This document shows positions 1 through 11,078 of a stretch of 34,615 nucleotides of DNA, one piece after another. The position numbers and the translations under genes were made by a program. The notes under the pieces were generated by a model. It had not been told where the DNA came from. It did not search any database and saw nothing but the letters and a program-made list of their open reading frames with translations. The DNA is taken from contig JANQGT010000030.1 in assembly GCA_028277205.1 (NCBI GenBank), positions 1 through 34,615 of the forward strand, in the 5' to 3' direction. Position 1 is the stretch's first letter. Each line of letters starts with the position of its first letter. Origin of the DNA: Candidatus Altimarinota bacterium (GTDB lineage Bacteria > Patescibacteriota > Gracilibacteria > BD1-5 > UBA2023).

Positions 1-682
1 GATTTTTCACACGGACGCGGATACTGTCGGCATGCGGATTTGCTCCGAACTCCGTCACGTATCGCCCCGCCGAAAAATCAAACTGAAAGATCCCCACGAC
101 GCGCATGTCCAGTGTATCCGGATCGTAGTCGTACAGGACTTTTTTTGCGAATGCCGCCTGTCCCGCCGGATTGTCCCCAGTGTCGATGGAGATGAAAAAT
201 GCATCCGGCTCTATGAACTCAAACATGGCGATCTCGCCGCCCGTCGCATCATTTGCCCGCAGGATAAACTCGGTGTTTGCGATGATTTTTTGCATGATGT
301 TCGCGTACTTTTCGTCTGTCGCACTATCGAGCGTGATTCTAAATTCGGGAGTTGCTTCTTGCGAAAAATCCTCGGTGTCCGAGTTATTTGGTTGACTTGC
401 ACTCGTCTGCGTCTCGGCTTCATCGGCACTACTCTCATCCCCTGTCGCCTGCGGACTCTCTCCCAAAAGCGATCGCAATCGCGCCACTTCCGCTTCGAGC
501 TGAGCGTTTTCCTCCTCCAGTGCCTCGATGCGTTCATCGTAGGTTTGCAGCATTCGTAGCAAAATGGTGCCGACTTCCCGCTTCATCTCGGCGATGGAGT
601 CCGCAGAGGCGGAGGGGGCGATGGCTATGCCGAAAGCGGCAATGAGGGCAAGGGCGAGGCTTTTTATAGCGATGCGCTGCAT
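1..682 (-). CDS. Secreted/surface protein with signal peptide and coiled coil (truncated by window edge)
   Basis: Open minus frame starting MQRIAIKSLALALIAAFGIAIAPSASADSIAEMKREVGTILLRMLQTYDERIEALEEENAQLEAEVARL; no stop before base 1. Absent from the ORF track because it runs off the edge. Confidence 0.75.
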   Translation of the reverse strand, partial: MQRIAIKSLALALIAAFGIAIAPSASADSIAEMKREVGTILLRMLQTYDERIEALEEENAQLEAEVARLRSLLGESPQATGDESSADEAETQTSASQPNNSDTEDFSQEATPEFRITLDSATDEKYANIMQKIIANTEFILRANDATGGEIAMFEFIEPDAFFISIDTGDNPAGQAAFAKKVLYDYDPDTLDMRVVGIFQFDFSAGRYVTEFGANPHADSIRVRVKN

Positions 683-693
683 AGGAAAAATGA

Positions 694-1092
694 TTATGAG
701 ATGAAAGTACGTGGCATGTGGAGTGCTTCGATTTTATGTGCGTCGTAGTCGAGGATATATGCAGCGTAGTACTCTGCATCATACTCGGGTCGGATACCGG
801 GTTCGCCGTCGGATTGCGCTCCCATCTCGATGGCTCGACGATGAAATTCATCGACTGTCTCGCGACTCGGCGCCCTCAGACAATAGTGCGCGCCATTGCA
901 TCATATAGGCGCTCCTCGCTCAGTATGCAGCGGAGTGTTTATGACCAGAAAGCCCCGCTCGTCGCCGTAGGCTATGAACTTCTCTTCGATACTTCCAAAA
1001 AATCGAGAATACCCGAGTGCATCCATGAGCTGATCATAGAGCGCGATACTGCGTACCAGATCCGAGACACCGAGGGAGATATGATCAAACAT
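694..1092 (-). CDS. Glyoxalase/VOC family protein
   Basis: MFDHISLGVSDLVRSIALYDQLMDALGYSRFF...GAPI[UGA=G]CNGAHYCLRAPSRETVDEFHRRAIEMGAQSDGEPGIRPEYDAEYYAAYILDYDAHKIEAL; typical VOC N- and C-terminal motifs; ends TAA after reading through one TGA. Confidence 0.85.
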
Positions 1093-1108
1093 ATGCCGGA
1101 AAGTACGA

Positions 1109-1747
1109 CTATCATGGTAAAAAATTCTTTCAGAAAAGCAAGTCGCGCACCGGACGAAAACTCCGCCGATGCAGCGGACACGGACCGTATCGCTGCAGCA
1201 TCTCGGCATGCAGCCGGGTGCCGTATCATTTGTGCCAGGCAAATCCATAGTCTGGATAGGTATCGTGAAATTGGCGCATCATTCTGTCACGTACGACCTT
1301 TGCGATGATGCTCGCGAGCATGACACTGGGAATGATCGCATCCGCACGCACGAGAAATGTCGGCGCGATTTTCGGTATGTCAAATGAAAAATTGTCCCGT
1401 CCGTCGATGATGCATTTAGCTTTCAAACCGGTTTTTTGATATGAAACAAGTGCCTGTATCGCCGTCTCCATCGCCCGGCGCGTCGCCTCGCGAATGCCAA
1501 AATCGTCTATAGTCTGCACGTCCGAGATACCGGTTTCCCAGTGCACGATACCGGTTTTTCGCAGGTGTGAGAGTGCTTCGAAGAGATATTCCCGGGTATG
1601 CTCCGCAAGTCGCTTTGAGTCGCGAAGCCTGGAAAATATCTCATGTGTCTCGAGACCGGATTCGTATCACGCAGCTGCCGCTACGACCGGTCCTGCCCAT
1701 GGACCGCGCCCTGCCTCATCGACGCCGATCACACTGAAATTTCGCAT
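1109..1747 (-). CDS. rnhB: Ribonuclease HII
   Basis: MRNFSVIGVDEAGRGPWAGPVVAAAA[G]YESG...FALVSYQKTG...CIIDGRDNFSFDIP...ADAIIPSVMLASIIAKVVRDRMM...YPDYGFAWHK[G]YGT..H; DEAGRGPWAGPV and YGFxxHKGYGT motifs; ends TAG. Confidence 0.93.
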
Positions 1748-1811
1748 ACCGCTTTCGTTTTCATGATTTTGTGAGTATACTGGGAGATACTTGTTTTGGA
1801 AATAGTTTCTC

Positions 1812-2510
1812 ATGAAAGACATCCAAAACCGCAAAATCCAGATCCTGAAATATATCGTGGAGGAGTACCTGGAAAGCGGCGGCGTAACGGGATCGAAATC
1901 GCTGCGAGAAAAGCACAGTCTCTCGGTCTCGAGCGCCACGATCCGAAATGACATGGCGTCTTTAGAGAATATGGGACTCATCTTTCAGCCGTACAACTCT
2001 GCGGGTCGTCTGCCGACATCACGGGGTCTGCGCGTTTTCGTGGACTATCTGATGGAGCACATGCCCCAGATATTCATGGAGGCGGAGTCCCGCCTCGCAG
2101 CACGACATGATGCGAAACGACTCGATGACGCACTGTATCTGCTGGTCTCACGCCTGACGAAGATCACCGGTGAGATCAGCTTTGCGGCGGTGCCCGATAC
2201 GCTCACGAGCTACTATCTGGGACTCGGGACATTTTTGGAGCGTACGCACGATACGCTCGGTGTCGAGGCGTACCGCATCGTGCGAGTGCTGGAGGACAAG
2301 CACAATTTTCTACAGCTCATCTCGTCGCTCGATATTTCATCGCGGGTTTCTGTCTTTATCGGGGAGGAAAATATCATCCCCGATTTCGAGAGCTGCACTA
2401 TGATCGTCAAGGAATTTACCCTCGAGGGACACACCGGCTATCTCGGACTGCTGGGTCCGGTGCGGATGGACTATGCATTCAATATCTCGGCGGTACGGCA
2501 GGTGCTGTAG
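1812..2510 (+). CDS. hrcA: Heat-inducible transcription repressor HrcA
   Basis: MKDIQNRKIQILKYIVEEYLESGGVTGSKSL...SSATIRNDMASLENMGLIFQPYNSAGRLPTSRGLRVFVDYLM...LGLLGPVRMDYAFNISAV; characteristic of HrcA. Confidence 0.93.
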   Translation: MKDIQNRKIQILKYIVEEYLESGGVTGSKSLREKHSLSVSSATIRNDMASLENMGLIFQPYNSAGRLPTSRGLRVFVDYLMEHMPQIFMEAESRLAARHDAKRLDDALYLLVSRLTKITGEISFAAVPDTLTSYYLGLGTFLERTHDTLGVEAYRIVRVLEDKHNFLQLISSLDISSRVSVFIGEENIIPDFESCTMIVKEFTLEGHTGYLGLLGPVRMDYAFNISAVRQVL

Positions 2511-2539
2511 CTATCTATGATATTACGTATCTGTTGAGG

Positions 2540-2851
2540 TTAGGCTGCCATATCGAGCGAGAATATAGCGTTCCCATATCGATTGAGAGTATAGCTTTCC
2601 CATATTGCTAGATCCGCTCCTCAAGATTCTTTTTGTCTGAGATGCTCTATGACTAAATCCAAATCTTGAGGAGTGCCTCCATCTATTATTCTTTTTACGT
2701 ATTCCATTAGTCCAGTACTTCAATCCCGCAGTCCCTCTTTCATGACTGCATCCACCCTTGCATATATCATCGCTATCACATCCGGGCTTTGTTCTTTATG
2801 ATCTTGACTCTGAGGAGGGACACGATCCGAAACGCAATTAGATGCTGACAT
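2540..2851 (-). CDS. Small hypothetical helical protein (visible only with UGA=Gly)
   Basis: MSASNCVSDRVPPQSQDHKEQSPDVIAMIYARVDAVMKEGLRD[G]STGLMEYVKRIIDGGTPQDLDLVIEHLRQKES[G]GADLAIWESYTLNRYGNAIFSLDMAA*; open through two TGAs, ends TAA. Confidence 0.5.
2549..2609. repeat. Degenerate 26-bp tandem repeat (about 2.3 copies)
   Basis: catatcgagcgagaatatagcgttcc / catatcgattgagagtatagctttcc / catattgct. Confidence 0.6.
2617..2673. repeat. Inverted repeat, 12-bp perfect arms
   Basis: CTCCTCAAGATT (2617-2628) and AATCTTGAGGAG (2662-2673). Confidence 0.7.
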
Positions 2852-3005
2852 ATGAGACATAGCGCGTGATTATGTATTTTTATATTGTGTATGACCACGA
2901 GTGACAGTGTAGTCCATGCTTGTAGAAATATCAAATCTTTTTTTGATATGTGTAAAGCAAAGCTCCCGCTTTGATGAAATAGCATGCAAACACAATTTTC
3001 ACATG

Positions 3006-5318
3006 CTACTCTCCCGCCTCCCGCGTCCTCGGGATGCGATAGTACCCCAGCAGGTACTCCGTCACATTTCGAAAGAGGACGGACGATGTCGTCTCGGAGT
3101 AGAGATTGGTACGGGGGCGTTCCAGTTTTACCATGACGACGAATTTCGGTGCGTGCGCCGGCGCGTATCCTCCAAACGACGTGATAGTCCGACCCTCTTC
3201 GGATGGCTCGTACTGCCCGCCTTTGGCGATCTGGCTCGTCCCGGTTTTTCCGGCGACGTCGTATCCCGGTACCGCTCCTTTTTTTGCAAATCCGACACGC
3301 GTTCCCTCGACGAGCATCGCGGTGACGCGGCTTGCCGTTTGCTCGGAGATGACGCGCCGCAGGGGCTTCGGGGCATTTTCGACGGTGGCGCCGGACGGCA
3401 GGTCGATGGACTTTACGATATACGGCTCCATGTAGACACCGCCGTTTGCGAGTACACTGTACGCTGCCGCCATCTGGAGCGGCGTGGCGGTGATTCCCTG
3501 ACCGAATGACATGGTAAACAGTCTCGCGCGCGCCCACCGCTCGTACGGCTCGATTTTACCGAATACCTCACCCTCGAGCGTGATACCGGTTTTTCGTCAA
3601 AATCAAAAGTCCCGAATGTACGTATCAAAGAGAGATTTTCCGATTTTTTGGACGATGTCGATCATCCCGACGTTGCAGCTCCAGTTGAGCGCGTGCAGAT
3701 AGGTGTGCGTACCCAGACATTCGCTGTCTGCATTTCTGATGATAAATCGGTCGATTTTCGCGTATCATTTGTCGTGGTACATGTCGGAGGGGCTCACGTC
3801 TCCGGTGTCCAGACCGATCGCCATCGTCACGGCTTTGAATACGGAACCTGGCTCATACAATGAACCGATGGCATCGTTTACATACAGTGCCGGTCAAAAA
3901 TCGTTTGTGTACGCGTATTTCGGGATGACGGGGTCGCTGCGCTCCTCATCCGTGGCGCGTCGTAGGAGGATTGTTTCTCCTCGGATGCGATACTCGTCAC
4001 CATTTTCGGAGTCCTCTACGAAGAGAGGCTTTCCGAGCATTTCAAATTCGAAATTGCGATATTCGCGCGCCTCGACGCGCTGGATCGTGTAGACCTCACC
4101 AAATTCATTTGGATCGAATGTCGGATAGTCCGCCATCGCGATGATGGCACCCGTATGCGGATCCATGACGACGACCGTACCCTTGTTTGCTCCGGTTTCC
4201 TCTACGGATTGTTTGAGGAGTCTCAGGACTTCTTTTTGCACATTTCTATCGATGGTGAGGTGCATGTCGACACCGCTGACGAGATCCTGCTCTGTCAGCT
4301 CGTAGGCGCCGATGACGCGTCCGGAGGCGTCTTTTTTCGTGCGCTTGACGCCGTCGCGCCCGCGCAGCTCGCGATCGAAATACCCCTCGATCCCGTAGTG
4401 TCCGTGATTTTGATGATCGACGAAGCCGGTAATTTTCGCCATGATATTGCGCTCCGGATAAAATCGGGTCGGATGATTTTCTAAAATAATATAGCTATAA
4501 ATACTCTCCTCCACAGTCAAAAGTCCGCGTGCGATAGCGTCGCGTTCGTTTTGTATGCGGGCTTCTATCTTTTCCTTTGATCGCAGATTCAGCCGGCGCA
4601 AGAGCTTGACATAACGGACTCTTCGCAGCTCGAGCAGCGGCGCGATATCGTCGACGCTCTGATCCACAAAACTCGCGGCGATATTCGCGACGCTTTCGGG
4701 ATTGACGATTTGGAGGGGATTAGCGATCAGGATACCGTTTTCGCATCGCAGTCCCGGTTTTTCACTCAGATTGACGTCGATACACGATTTATCCGAGAGG
4801 ATCTCGTCGGAGAGACGGACCTGCTCTATGTATTCGCGATCGAGCCGAGTCTCGATATGCGTGCGGATTGTTTGCTTGAGAAAGGTCTCGTCCTGGCGAT
4901 AGTCGGGGATTTCCGTCTCCCGCAAAAACTGGCGCAGTGCCTCGTAGCAGTCCGAGCGATCGCCGTACACGCAGAGCTCGTCATGGACGATGTCCGTGAC
5001 AAAGGTGATGAGTCGCTCTTTCGAGCCGTCCTGTCCGGGATCGACAGCGAGATCCGGCAGCGATGTACTCATGGTCAGGATGCCCGCCGGATCATTATCA
5101 GAGTATACTGTCCCACGTGCGACCGAGTCCGTGACTTCGGTGGTTTGCTGTGCCTCCGCGAGCTCGGTGTAGTACGAGTGATCGAGGACGGTATAGTGAA
5201 ATGTCGTCCAGAGAATACACAGTCCAAAGAGAAAAAAACAAAGAAGTACCCACCGAGCGCGATCGATGCGCATGATCATATCGAGGAGGCGGGTGATGAG
5301 TTTCGAGATGCGAGACAT
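3006..5318 (-). CDS. Class B penicillin-binding protein / peptidoglycan transpeptidase (FtsI/PBP2-like)
   Basis: Two track ORFs joined through TGA: N-terminal TM segment, YEPGSVFK (SxxK), NWSCNVG (SxN), D F[UGA]F[UGA]RKTGI = FGFGRKTGI, AGKTGTSQ (KTG). Ends TAG. Confidence 0.93.
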
Positions 5319-5321
5319 GGG

Positions 5322-6179
5322 CTAATCGGTATGACTGATGGTGGAAAATGTGCCGGACGCAAGTGCGCGATAAACGGTCTGGATGCGTGCAGCGGTGGAG
5401 TATATATCGAGCGAGAGCCGATGAGAAGCGGCGAGTATGCGTGAAATCTCAAAGAAATCGTACTCCCGCCTGAGGGCTGTATAGTATCCTGCGAGCGCAT
5501 CCTCGATATAGCGAATGCGCGAAAACGGATCGAGCGGGAGAAATATTCCTCTTCGGGTCGTGAGTATACTCGAAAATTTTTTTGAGGCTATATCCGTATA
5601 CACTCTCGCTCGCCGACGACGCAGATCCGCATCCCGCACGATTCATACTGTCTCCGGCAGTGTCCCGGCGGAGTCTGCGATCGCATCCAGCAGAGCTTCA
5701 TTTGGAAAAATGGTGATGGTATTTTCATCCGCGATTCACGCTCGCAGCCTCGTATCCATCACCTCCGCGCTCTCGCAAAAAAACAGCGACTCGCCCCACG
5801 GACGCAGCTCGCTCGACTGGGAAGGATCCGAGATCGCATATCCGCGCTTTTTCGTGCGTGAGACGATACTCGCCGGGACAAACAGCGCGAGTACCCGATG
5901 GATGGGGATGAAATACCGCGAGGATACGGTGCGGATCGCATCGATCGTGGCGGCGGAGCAGAGCGGCGAATCGGAAAATACGGCGATGATATCCCGCACA
6001 CTTCAGGGAAAATCGCGCTCTTTTTGCATGCTCGCCACGATGCCGTCGTCCGTGCGCCGGGATATCGGTACCTCTACGAGCGAGCCGATCCGTACCCGCT
6101 CCACGAGCTCGTCCGGGACGCGATACGTAAATCCGGCATCTCGGTACGATGTGTGGAGGGGGATGACTTCGACGAGCAT
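5322..6179 (-). CDS. PriA-like protein lacking helicase core motifs (285 aa)
   Basis: MLVEVIPLHTSYRDAGFTYRVPDELVERVRIGSLVEVPISRRTDDGIVASM resembles the PriA 3'BD; later TTRRGIFLPLDPFSRIRYIEDALAGYYTALRREYDFFEISRILAASHRLSLDIYSTA is collinear with the PriA GTRSALFLPF..IIVDEEHD..YHARDVA..GSATPS region but lacks Walker A and DEAH. Confidence 0.65.
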
Positions 6180-6299
6180 GAGAGTTTTTCGTACTGTATA
6201 CGTGAGGTGATGAAAATCAATGAGTATTTTCCCTTGACTTTTAGAGATTTTGGAATAAAGAGACAGACAGTATTTTACAAACTTACTATCATATTGATT

Positions 6300-6689
6300 A
6301 TGAACGTTCTTCCTTTTCTTCGTAATGTTGCGGGTACCACTCATAATGCTGGTCTTGCTCTTTCTTTCGCTATTCTCCTATCGTCGGGGACTCCTGCGAT
6401 GGTGCAGTCGGCACTGCATCAAACATGATCAATGCAAACTGAAAGTGTTTCGCAAGAGGTTTACAAAGCGTGTCAGGCAGTCGCAAAGCGTGCTGATCAG
6501 GTGCTTCTTGCCGGTGCTGTAGATCGGGACGTTCTTAATCAATTTGCCGAGGAAGTTGATGATTTTATAAAAAGACTGAGTGCGGTTGGAATGTCGCAAG
6601 AGGATTTGCTAAAAGTTCTCAAGTGTGGACAGAGAGGTAGGAGGCGACTGGGAGAGGAGGTACCTCCAAATCAAGCAGTAGTTTCATAG
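6300..6689 (+). CDS. Small hypothetical protein
   Basis: MNVLPFLRNVAGTTHNAGLALSFAILLSSGTPAMVQSALHQT[UGA=G]SMQTESVSQEVYKACQAVAKRADQVLL...; two track ORFs are in frame across TGA 6426-6428. Confidence 0.65.
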
Positions 6690-6731
6690 AATTCACATTT
6701 CGGAGAGAGTGCAGTGTAGCCTTTCTGATGT

Positions 6732-6759
6732 AAAAATAGGAGATTTACCTCCTATTTTT
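6732..6759. terminator. Bidirectional rho-independent terminator between convergent genes
   Basis: aaaaataggag-atttac-ctcctattttt perfect stem with A/T tracts. Confidence 0.8.
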
Positions 6760-9037
6760 CATATCGGCGCATCTCCTCCACCGCGCGCAGCTGTCAGGCG
6801 ATTTTCGCCTCGACAAATGTGCGCGATTTCGAGTAGCGCTCGCGTGAGACGCGGATGACGGCGTCGCGGCGGGTAGGGTCGATCTCGGTACGCGAGACTG
6901 CCGGCGGGAGTGTCTGCGCCCGAAACGGCGGCGTCGGCGTCCCGTCTACGGAGAGGCGAGCGTAGATATGATAGCGGGGGAGAGTCTGCAGCTCGTCTGC
7001 GCGCTGTCGCGAGAGGCTCATGACACTTGCCAGAGTCTGCTCGTCAAACGCGCCGACCTGAAATGCAAAGAGCGATCCCACATTTCAAAAAACGGCGCGC
7101 TGCACGCTCTCGGACATTTGGGCGACGTACTGATTTGCGAGGGTCAGAGAGAGCCCGAATTTGCGCGCTTCGGAGAGGATACTCTCAAAGCTCTCCGTCG
7201 CAAAATTTTGAAACTCGTCGACATACAGCGCAAACGGGACGCGCTCCGACTCGGCGATATTTGCACGGCTCATCGCCTCGATCTGCAGACGCGTGATGAG
7301 CAGCGCTCCCAGAAATGCGGTCACGTCCTCGCCGATGGTTCCTTTTGGGAGGCGGATGACGAGGATTTTTCGCTGATCCATGATCCACCGCAGGGAAAAT
7401 GCGCTTTTCGGCTGCAGGAGGACATTTCGGAGGATGGGATTGCCCAGAAATTGTCCGACTTTATTGAGTATCGGAGCCACCGCCTCGGTCATCTGCCGCC
7501 GATCCATTTTTTCAAATTCGTACTTCCAAAAATTTGAAAGTACCGGATCGTCGATATCGCCGACGATCTTTCGGCGATAGCCGTCGTTTGTCAGCATATG
7601 GACGACAGAGGCGAGTGTCGCATCACGTACCGACAGGAGTGTCAGGAGCGCATTTCGCAATATGTACTCCAGTCGCGGACCCCAGCTGTCGCCGTATATC
7701 CGTTTGAAAACGGAGAGGACGCTGGACGCCGTCACGCTGCGGTGACGCGGATCGACGGCTTCGAGGATATTGAGCGCGACGGGATGCTCTGTGTCCGAGG
7801 GATCAAATACGACGATGTCATTTGTGCGGCGACTCGGAATGAGATCGAGCAGCGAGAGCGACGGATCGCCATGCGGATCTATGAAGGCAACACCGCGTCA
7901 TTTTTCGATGTCGTCGAGGATCATATTTTGCAGCAGTGTTGTCTTTCCCATACCGGTTTTCCCGATGATGTAGATGTGACGGGTCCGGTCCTCGGGACTG
8001 ACTCCAAACGGCTCCTCGGCTCACTCTCGCACACCGACGGGCGTGTCGTGCTCTGCGATCGCAGGGAGCACGAAGGACGATGCGTTTTGTTTTTTGGATT
8101 CGGATTTCGATGCCTGTTCTTTTTTTGGTACTGGTATTTCCGACAGCGCTATGAAGCTCGCAATTTCTGGGGCGGTCAGAATACCGGTTTTCGAGAGGGG
8201 GGCATCGAGTGTCGTCGTCCGGATGCGAGTGCCGCGAATGCGATTTTCATCCGCCGAGGAGGTGAGCCGGGAGACGACCGAATCGATCGACGAGTCATCC
8301 GCATGCTCGGCGGGCAGTCCGACGGCGATCGCGACGCTAAACCCGGGTTCGGCGATTTTTCATGCGACGGAGTCCGGTATCGTCCCGGCGGGTGTCTGCG
8401 TGCGTGCCGGAAACGGATTGAACAAAAATACAAAAAACCGGAACAAGAGCCGAAACGGAAGGGCGAAGATCCGCAGTATGTCGTACCATCCCGATCGGAT
8501 GAGTGTGCGTTTCCAGGCTGACCGGGATCATAGCAATGCGCGTACGAGTCGCTCCGAGCGCCACCGGTCGGATGCCGGAATGAAATCAATGCAAAACATC
8601 GCACCGTCTCCCAGACGCGAGAGCGATCGATGAATGCTACCGGTACGCGAGGTGTGCGATACCGGTATCGCGTCAGGTGTCGAAAGCGCTGTTTCCCGCA
8701 GGCGATAGGCGATGCCGAGATCATCCGGCGTGTCTCGACGCACGAGGCTCGCCTCGTCAAATTCGTACGTGTACCGATCGATAAATCCTCGCTCCCGCTC
8801 CGGCGGCACGAGAAAAAAGCTGCATACAGCGTCGTCTCTGTACAGTACGAGGTAGCGTATGGGACGTGCGCGCCCCGAGAGCAGTCATGATAATCCCCAT
8901 CGGGATTTCGCATCATCATGAAATGACCGTATGAATTCCTCTACCTGGGTTTTTTCAGACAGCACGGTCGTATCCGTGATTTCATACCAGAGTGATCGAT
9001 CGGGCGCGGATGTCGAGTTTTCGGGACGAGATTGCAT
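6752..9037 (-). CDS. Membrane-anchored VirD4/TraG/HerA-like (type IV secretion coupling-type) ATPase
   Basis: Hydrophobic LRIFALPFRLLFRFFVFLFNPFP; Walker A HIYIIGKTGMGKTTLLQNMI; GVAFIDPHGD; IVVFDPSDTEHPVALNILE; Walker B FALYVDEFQNFATESFESILSEARKFGLSLTLANQYVAQM. Several in-frame UGAs; ends TAG. Confidence 0.85.
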
Positions 9038-9047
9038 AGATGGAGGT

Positions 9048-9881
9048 CTAGCGTGCCGATCGTGCGGCAAAGAATACGGATGAGAGCAGGGGAGAGAGGT
9101 GTTCTATGACGCGCTCTTCCATGGCGTCAAATGCGGTCTTTCGAAACAATAAAAGATAGCCTCCGGTACCGCGTATGCTCGTGAGTGGTTTTTTGTATGT
9201 ATGCATGTCGTGGGAGATATTGCGAAACATGCTCGGATTCGGCGCCTTTGCGCTCTTGAGCGATTCGATTTCCGTGCCCGCTTTTTCTGCGATGCGCGTC
9301 TGGGGAAATCGCGTGTCGAGCATATACGACCAGAGATCGGGGATGATCGGGTGCGCCTCTACGAGGATGATGGCATGACAGTCGAGCGCGCGATGCGTAT
9401 ACAGGAGCCCCTTTGTCAGGCGCTCCCGCGCCTCGATCTCCGTCTCTGAAAATGCCTGCAGGATATCGCCGACGAGACCGAGCTCGCGGGCGGCGGTATC
9501 GAGGCGGGCGTTTGTCACGCAGAGGATGTGTTTGAGCGCTTCGGAAAATTGCTCCGGTCGCTCTCGCTTTAGAGTGCGTATCGTGTCCTCACTGATGGCG
9601 CGCACCACGGCTCAGTCCGCGTCCGCCTGCGCCAGCAGATGCTTTTCCAGCTTTCAAAAAAACACGCCCTCTCCGAGAAATCCTGCGGTCGAGACCGCTC
9701 AGACTCGTCGTCGAAATGTCCCGGCTCAAACGGCGTATATGCCGACGGATCCGGACTCCACGATATAAAAATACGAATCATGTCCCGGAGAAAACAGTGT
9801 CTCATCGGCACTCAGTGTCCGTATTTCTCAGGCGTTGTCGCCGTCTTTTCATCGAAAGATGTCGAGCATGTCCGTACTCAT
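9048..9881 (-). CDS. Cyclic nucleotide-binding-domain (Crp-like cNMP fold) protein with C-terminal extension
   Basis: MSTDMLDIFR[G]KDGDNA[G]EIRTLSADETLFSPGHDSYFYIVESGSVGIYAV[G]AGTFRRRV[G]AVSTAGFLGEGVFF[G]KLEKHLLAQADAD[G]AVVRAISEDTIRTL; six UGA-Gly codons; ends TAG. Confidence 0.8.
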
Positions 9882-9892
9882 ATCCCTCGAGA

Positions 9893-10954
9893 TTATGAAA
9901 TATGAGCGATGAGATCCGGATCCCGCACGCGACTTTTGAGTGTTTCCTTTGTGATGAGTCCGTTCATGTACAGGCGTTCGAGGTACTGATCCATGAGAAA
10001 CATGCCCTCCTTTGCATACAGCTCCAGTACGCCGTAGAGCTGATGTGTCTCGCCGCGCATGATGACGGCTCGGATCGCATCGTTATTGATCAGGAGCTCT
10101 CTCGCCGCGACGCGAGCGTCGTCGTCTTTTTTTGCGACCAGGATCTGCGAGAGGATCGCGGTGAGGCTCATGGCGAGCTGGGTGCGGACTTGATTTTGCT
10201 GCTCGGTGGGAAATGAGTCGATGATGCGATCGACGCTCTGGACAGAGTCATTCGTATGCAGTGTGGAGAGGACGAGGTGTCCGGTCTCGGCGAGGGTGAT
10301 CGCGGCGGCGATGGTCTCCGGATCGCGCATTTCTCCTACCATGATGACGTCCGGATCCTCGCGCAGACTCGCGCGCATCGCTCGAGCAAATGACTCGGTG
10401 TGTGATCCGATCTCGCGCTGATGGATGAGGGACTGCTTGTTTTGAAAATGAAATTCGATCGGATCCTCGATCGTGATGATATGTCGGGCATGATGGATAT
10501 TGATATGGTCGATCATCGATGCGAGCGTCGTCGATTTTCCCGATCCGGTCGGACCCGTCACGAGGATGAGTCCCTTGCCGCGATCCAGCAGATCGAGGAG
10601 TGCGGGCGGGATCTGGAGCGACTCCGCGGAGGGTATATCGGTGGGAATAAACCGAATCGCCAGAGAGTAGCCGTATGCGTCGCGAGACGCATTCACACGA
10701 AATCGATGCTCCTCCTCCATATGAGAGGTGTCCAGATCGCCCGAGTCGCGAAACTCTCGGAATCGCTCGGAGCCGACCATGTGCACGATGATGGCTTTCA
10801 CGTCCTCTTCGCTCACACTCCCAAAGTCCTCGACCGCGCGAATTGTCCCGTCTTTTCGGCGGATGCGCGGGACGGTAGTGCTTGCGATATGCAAATCGGG
10901 AATGGCGTGCTCTACCATCTCTGACAGCAGCGCCCGAAATCGATCGAGAATCAT
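9893..10954 (-). CDS. pilT: Type IV pilus retraction ATPase PilT
   Basis: VTGPTGSGKSTTLASMIDHIN, HIITIEDPIEF, SLREDPDVIMVGEMRDPETI, TGHLVLSTLHTNDS; no in-frame TGA. Confidence 0.94.
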   Translation of the reverse strand: MILDRFRALLSEMVEHAIPDLHIASTTVPRIRRKDGTIRAVEDFGSVSEEDVKAIIVHMVGSERFREFRDSGDLDTSHMEEEHRFRVNASRDAYGYSLAIRFIPTDIPSAESLQIPPALLDLLDRGKGLILVTGPTGSGKSTTLASMIDHINIHHARHIITIEDPIEFHFQNKQSLIHQREIGSHTESFARAMRASLREDPDVIMVGEMRDPETIAAAITLAETGHLVLSTLHTNDSVQSVDRIIDSFPTEQQNQVRTQLAMSLTAILSQILVAKKDDDARVAARELLINNDAIRAVIMRGETHQLYGVLELYAKEGMFLMDQYLERLYMNGLITKETLKSRVRDPDLIAHIS

Positions 10955-11078
10955 GACATAAAAACAGGGGCTTCCTTGATGCTATCACATTATAGCGCTT
11001 TTTCGCAAAAGAAGATATATGGACATATATCCAGATATGGTTTTATAGAAAATCACATGTCGTTTTCCGTCTTGCGGA

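Noticed and set aside
211-537. Arg/Ser-rich ORFs in the supplied track (e.g. 211..537 -, 3128..3376 -, 22448..23380 +)
   Set aside because: Shadow frames of real genes with low-complexity R/S composition and no recognisable domains.
2617-2673. Inverted repeat as an IS end or MITE
   Set aside because: Short, no transposase or target duplication, and lies within a possible coding frame.
3006-5318. Apparent pseudogenes/frameshifts (PBP, RadA, PriA, RlmN, FolD, 7TM protein split into pieces)
   Set aside because: The breaks are all in-frame TGA at plausible Gly positions; reading them as Gly restores full-length proteins.
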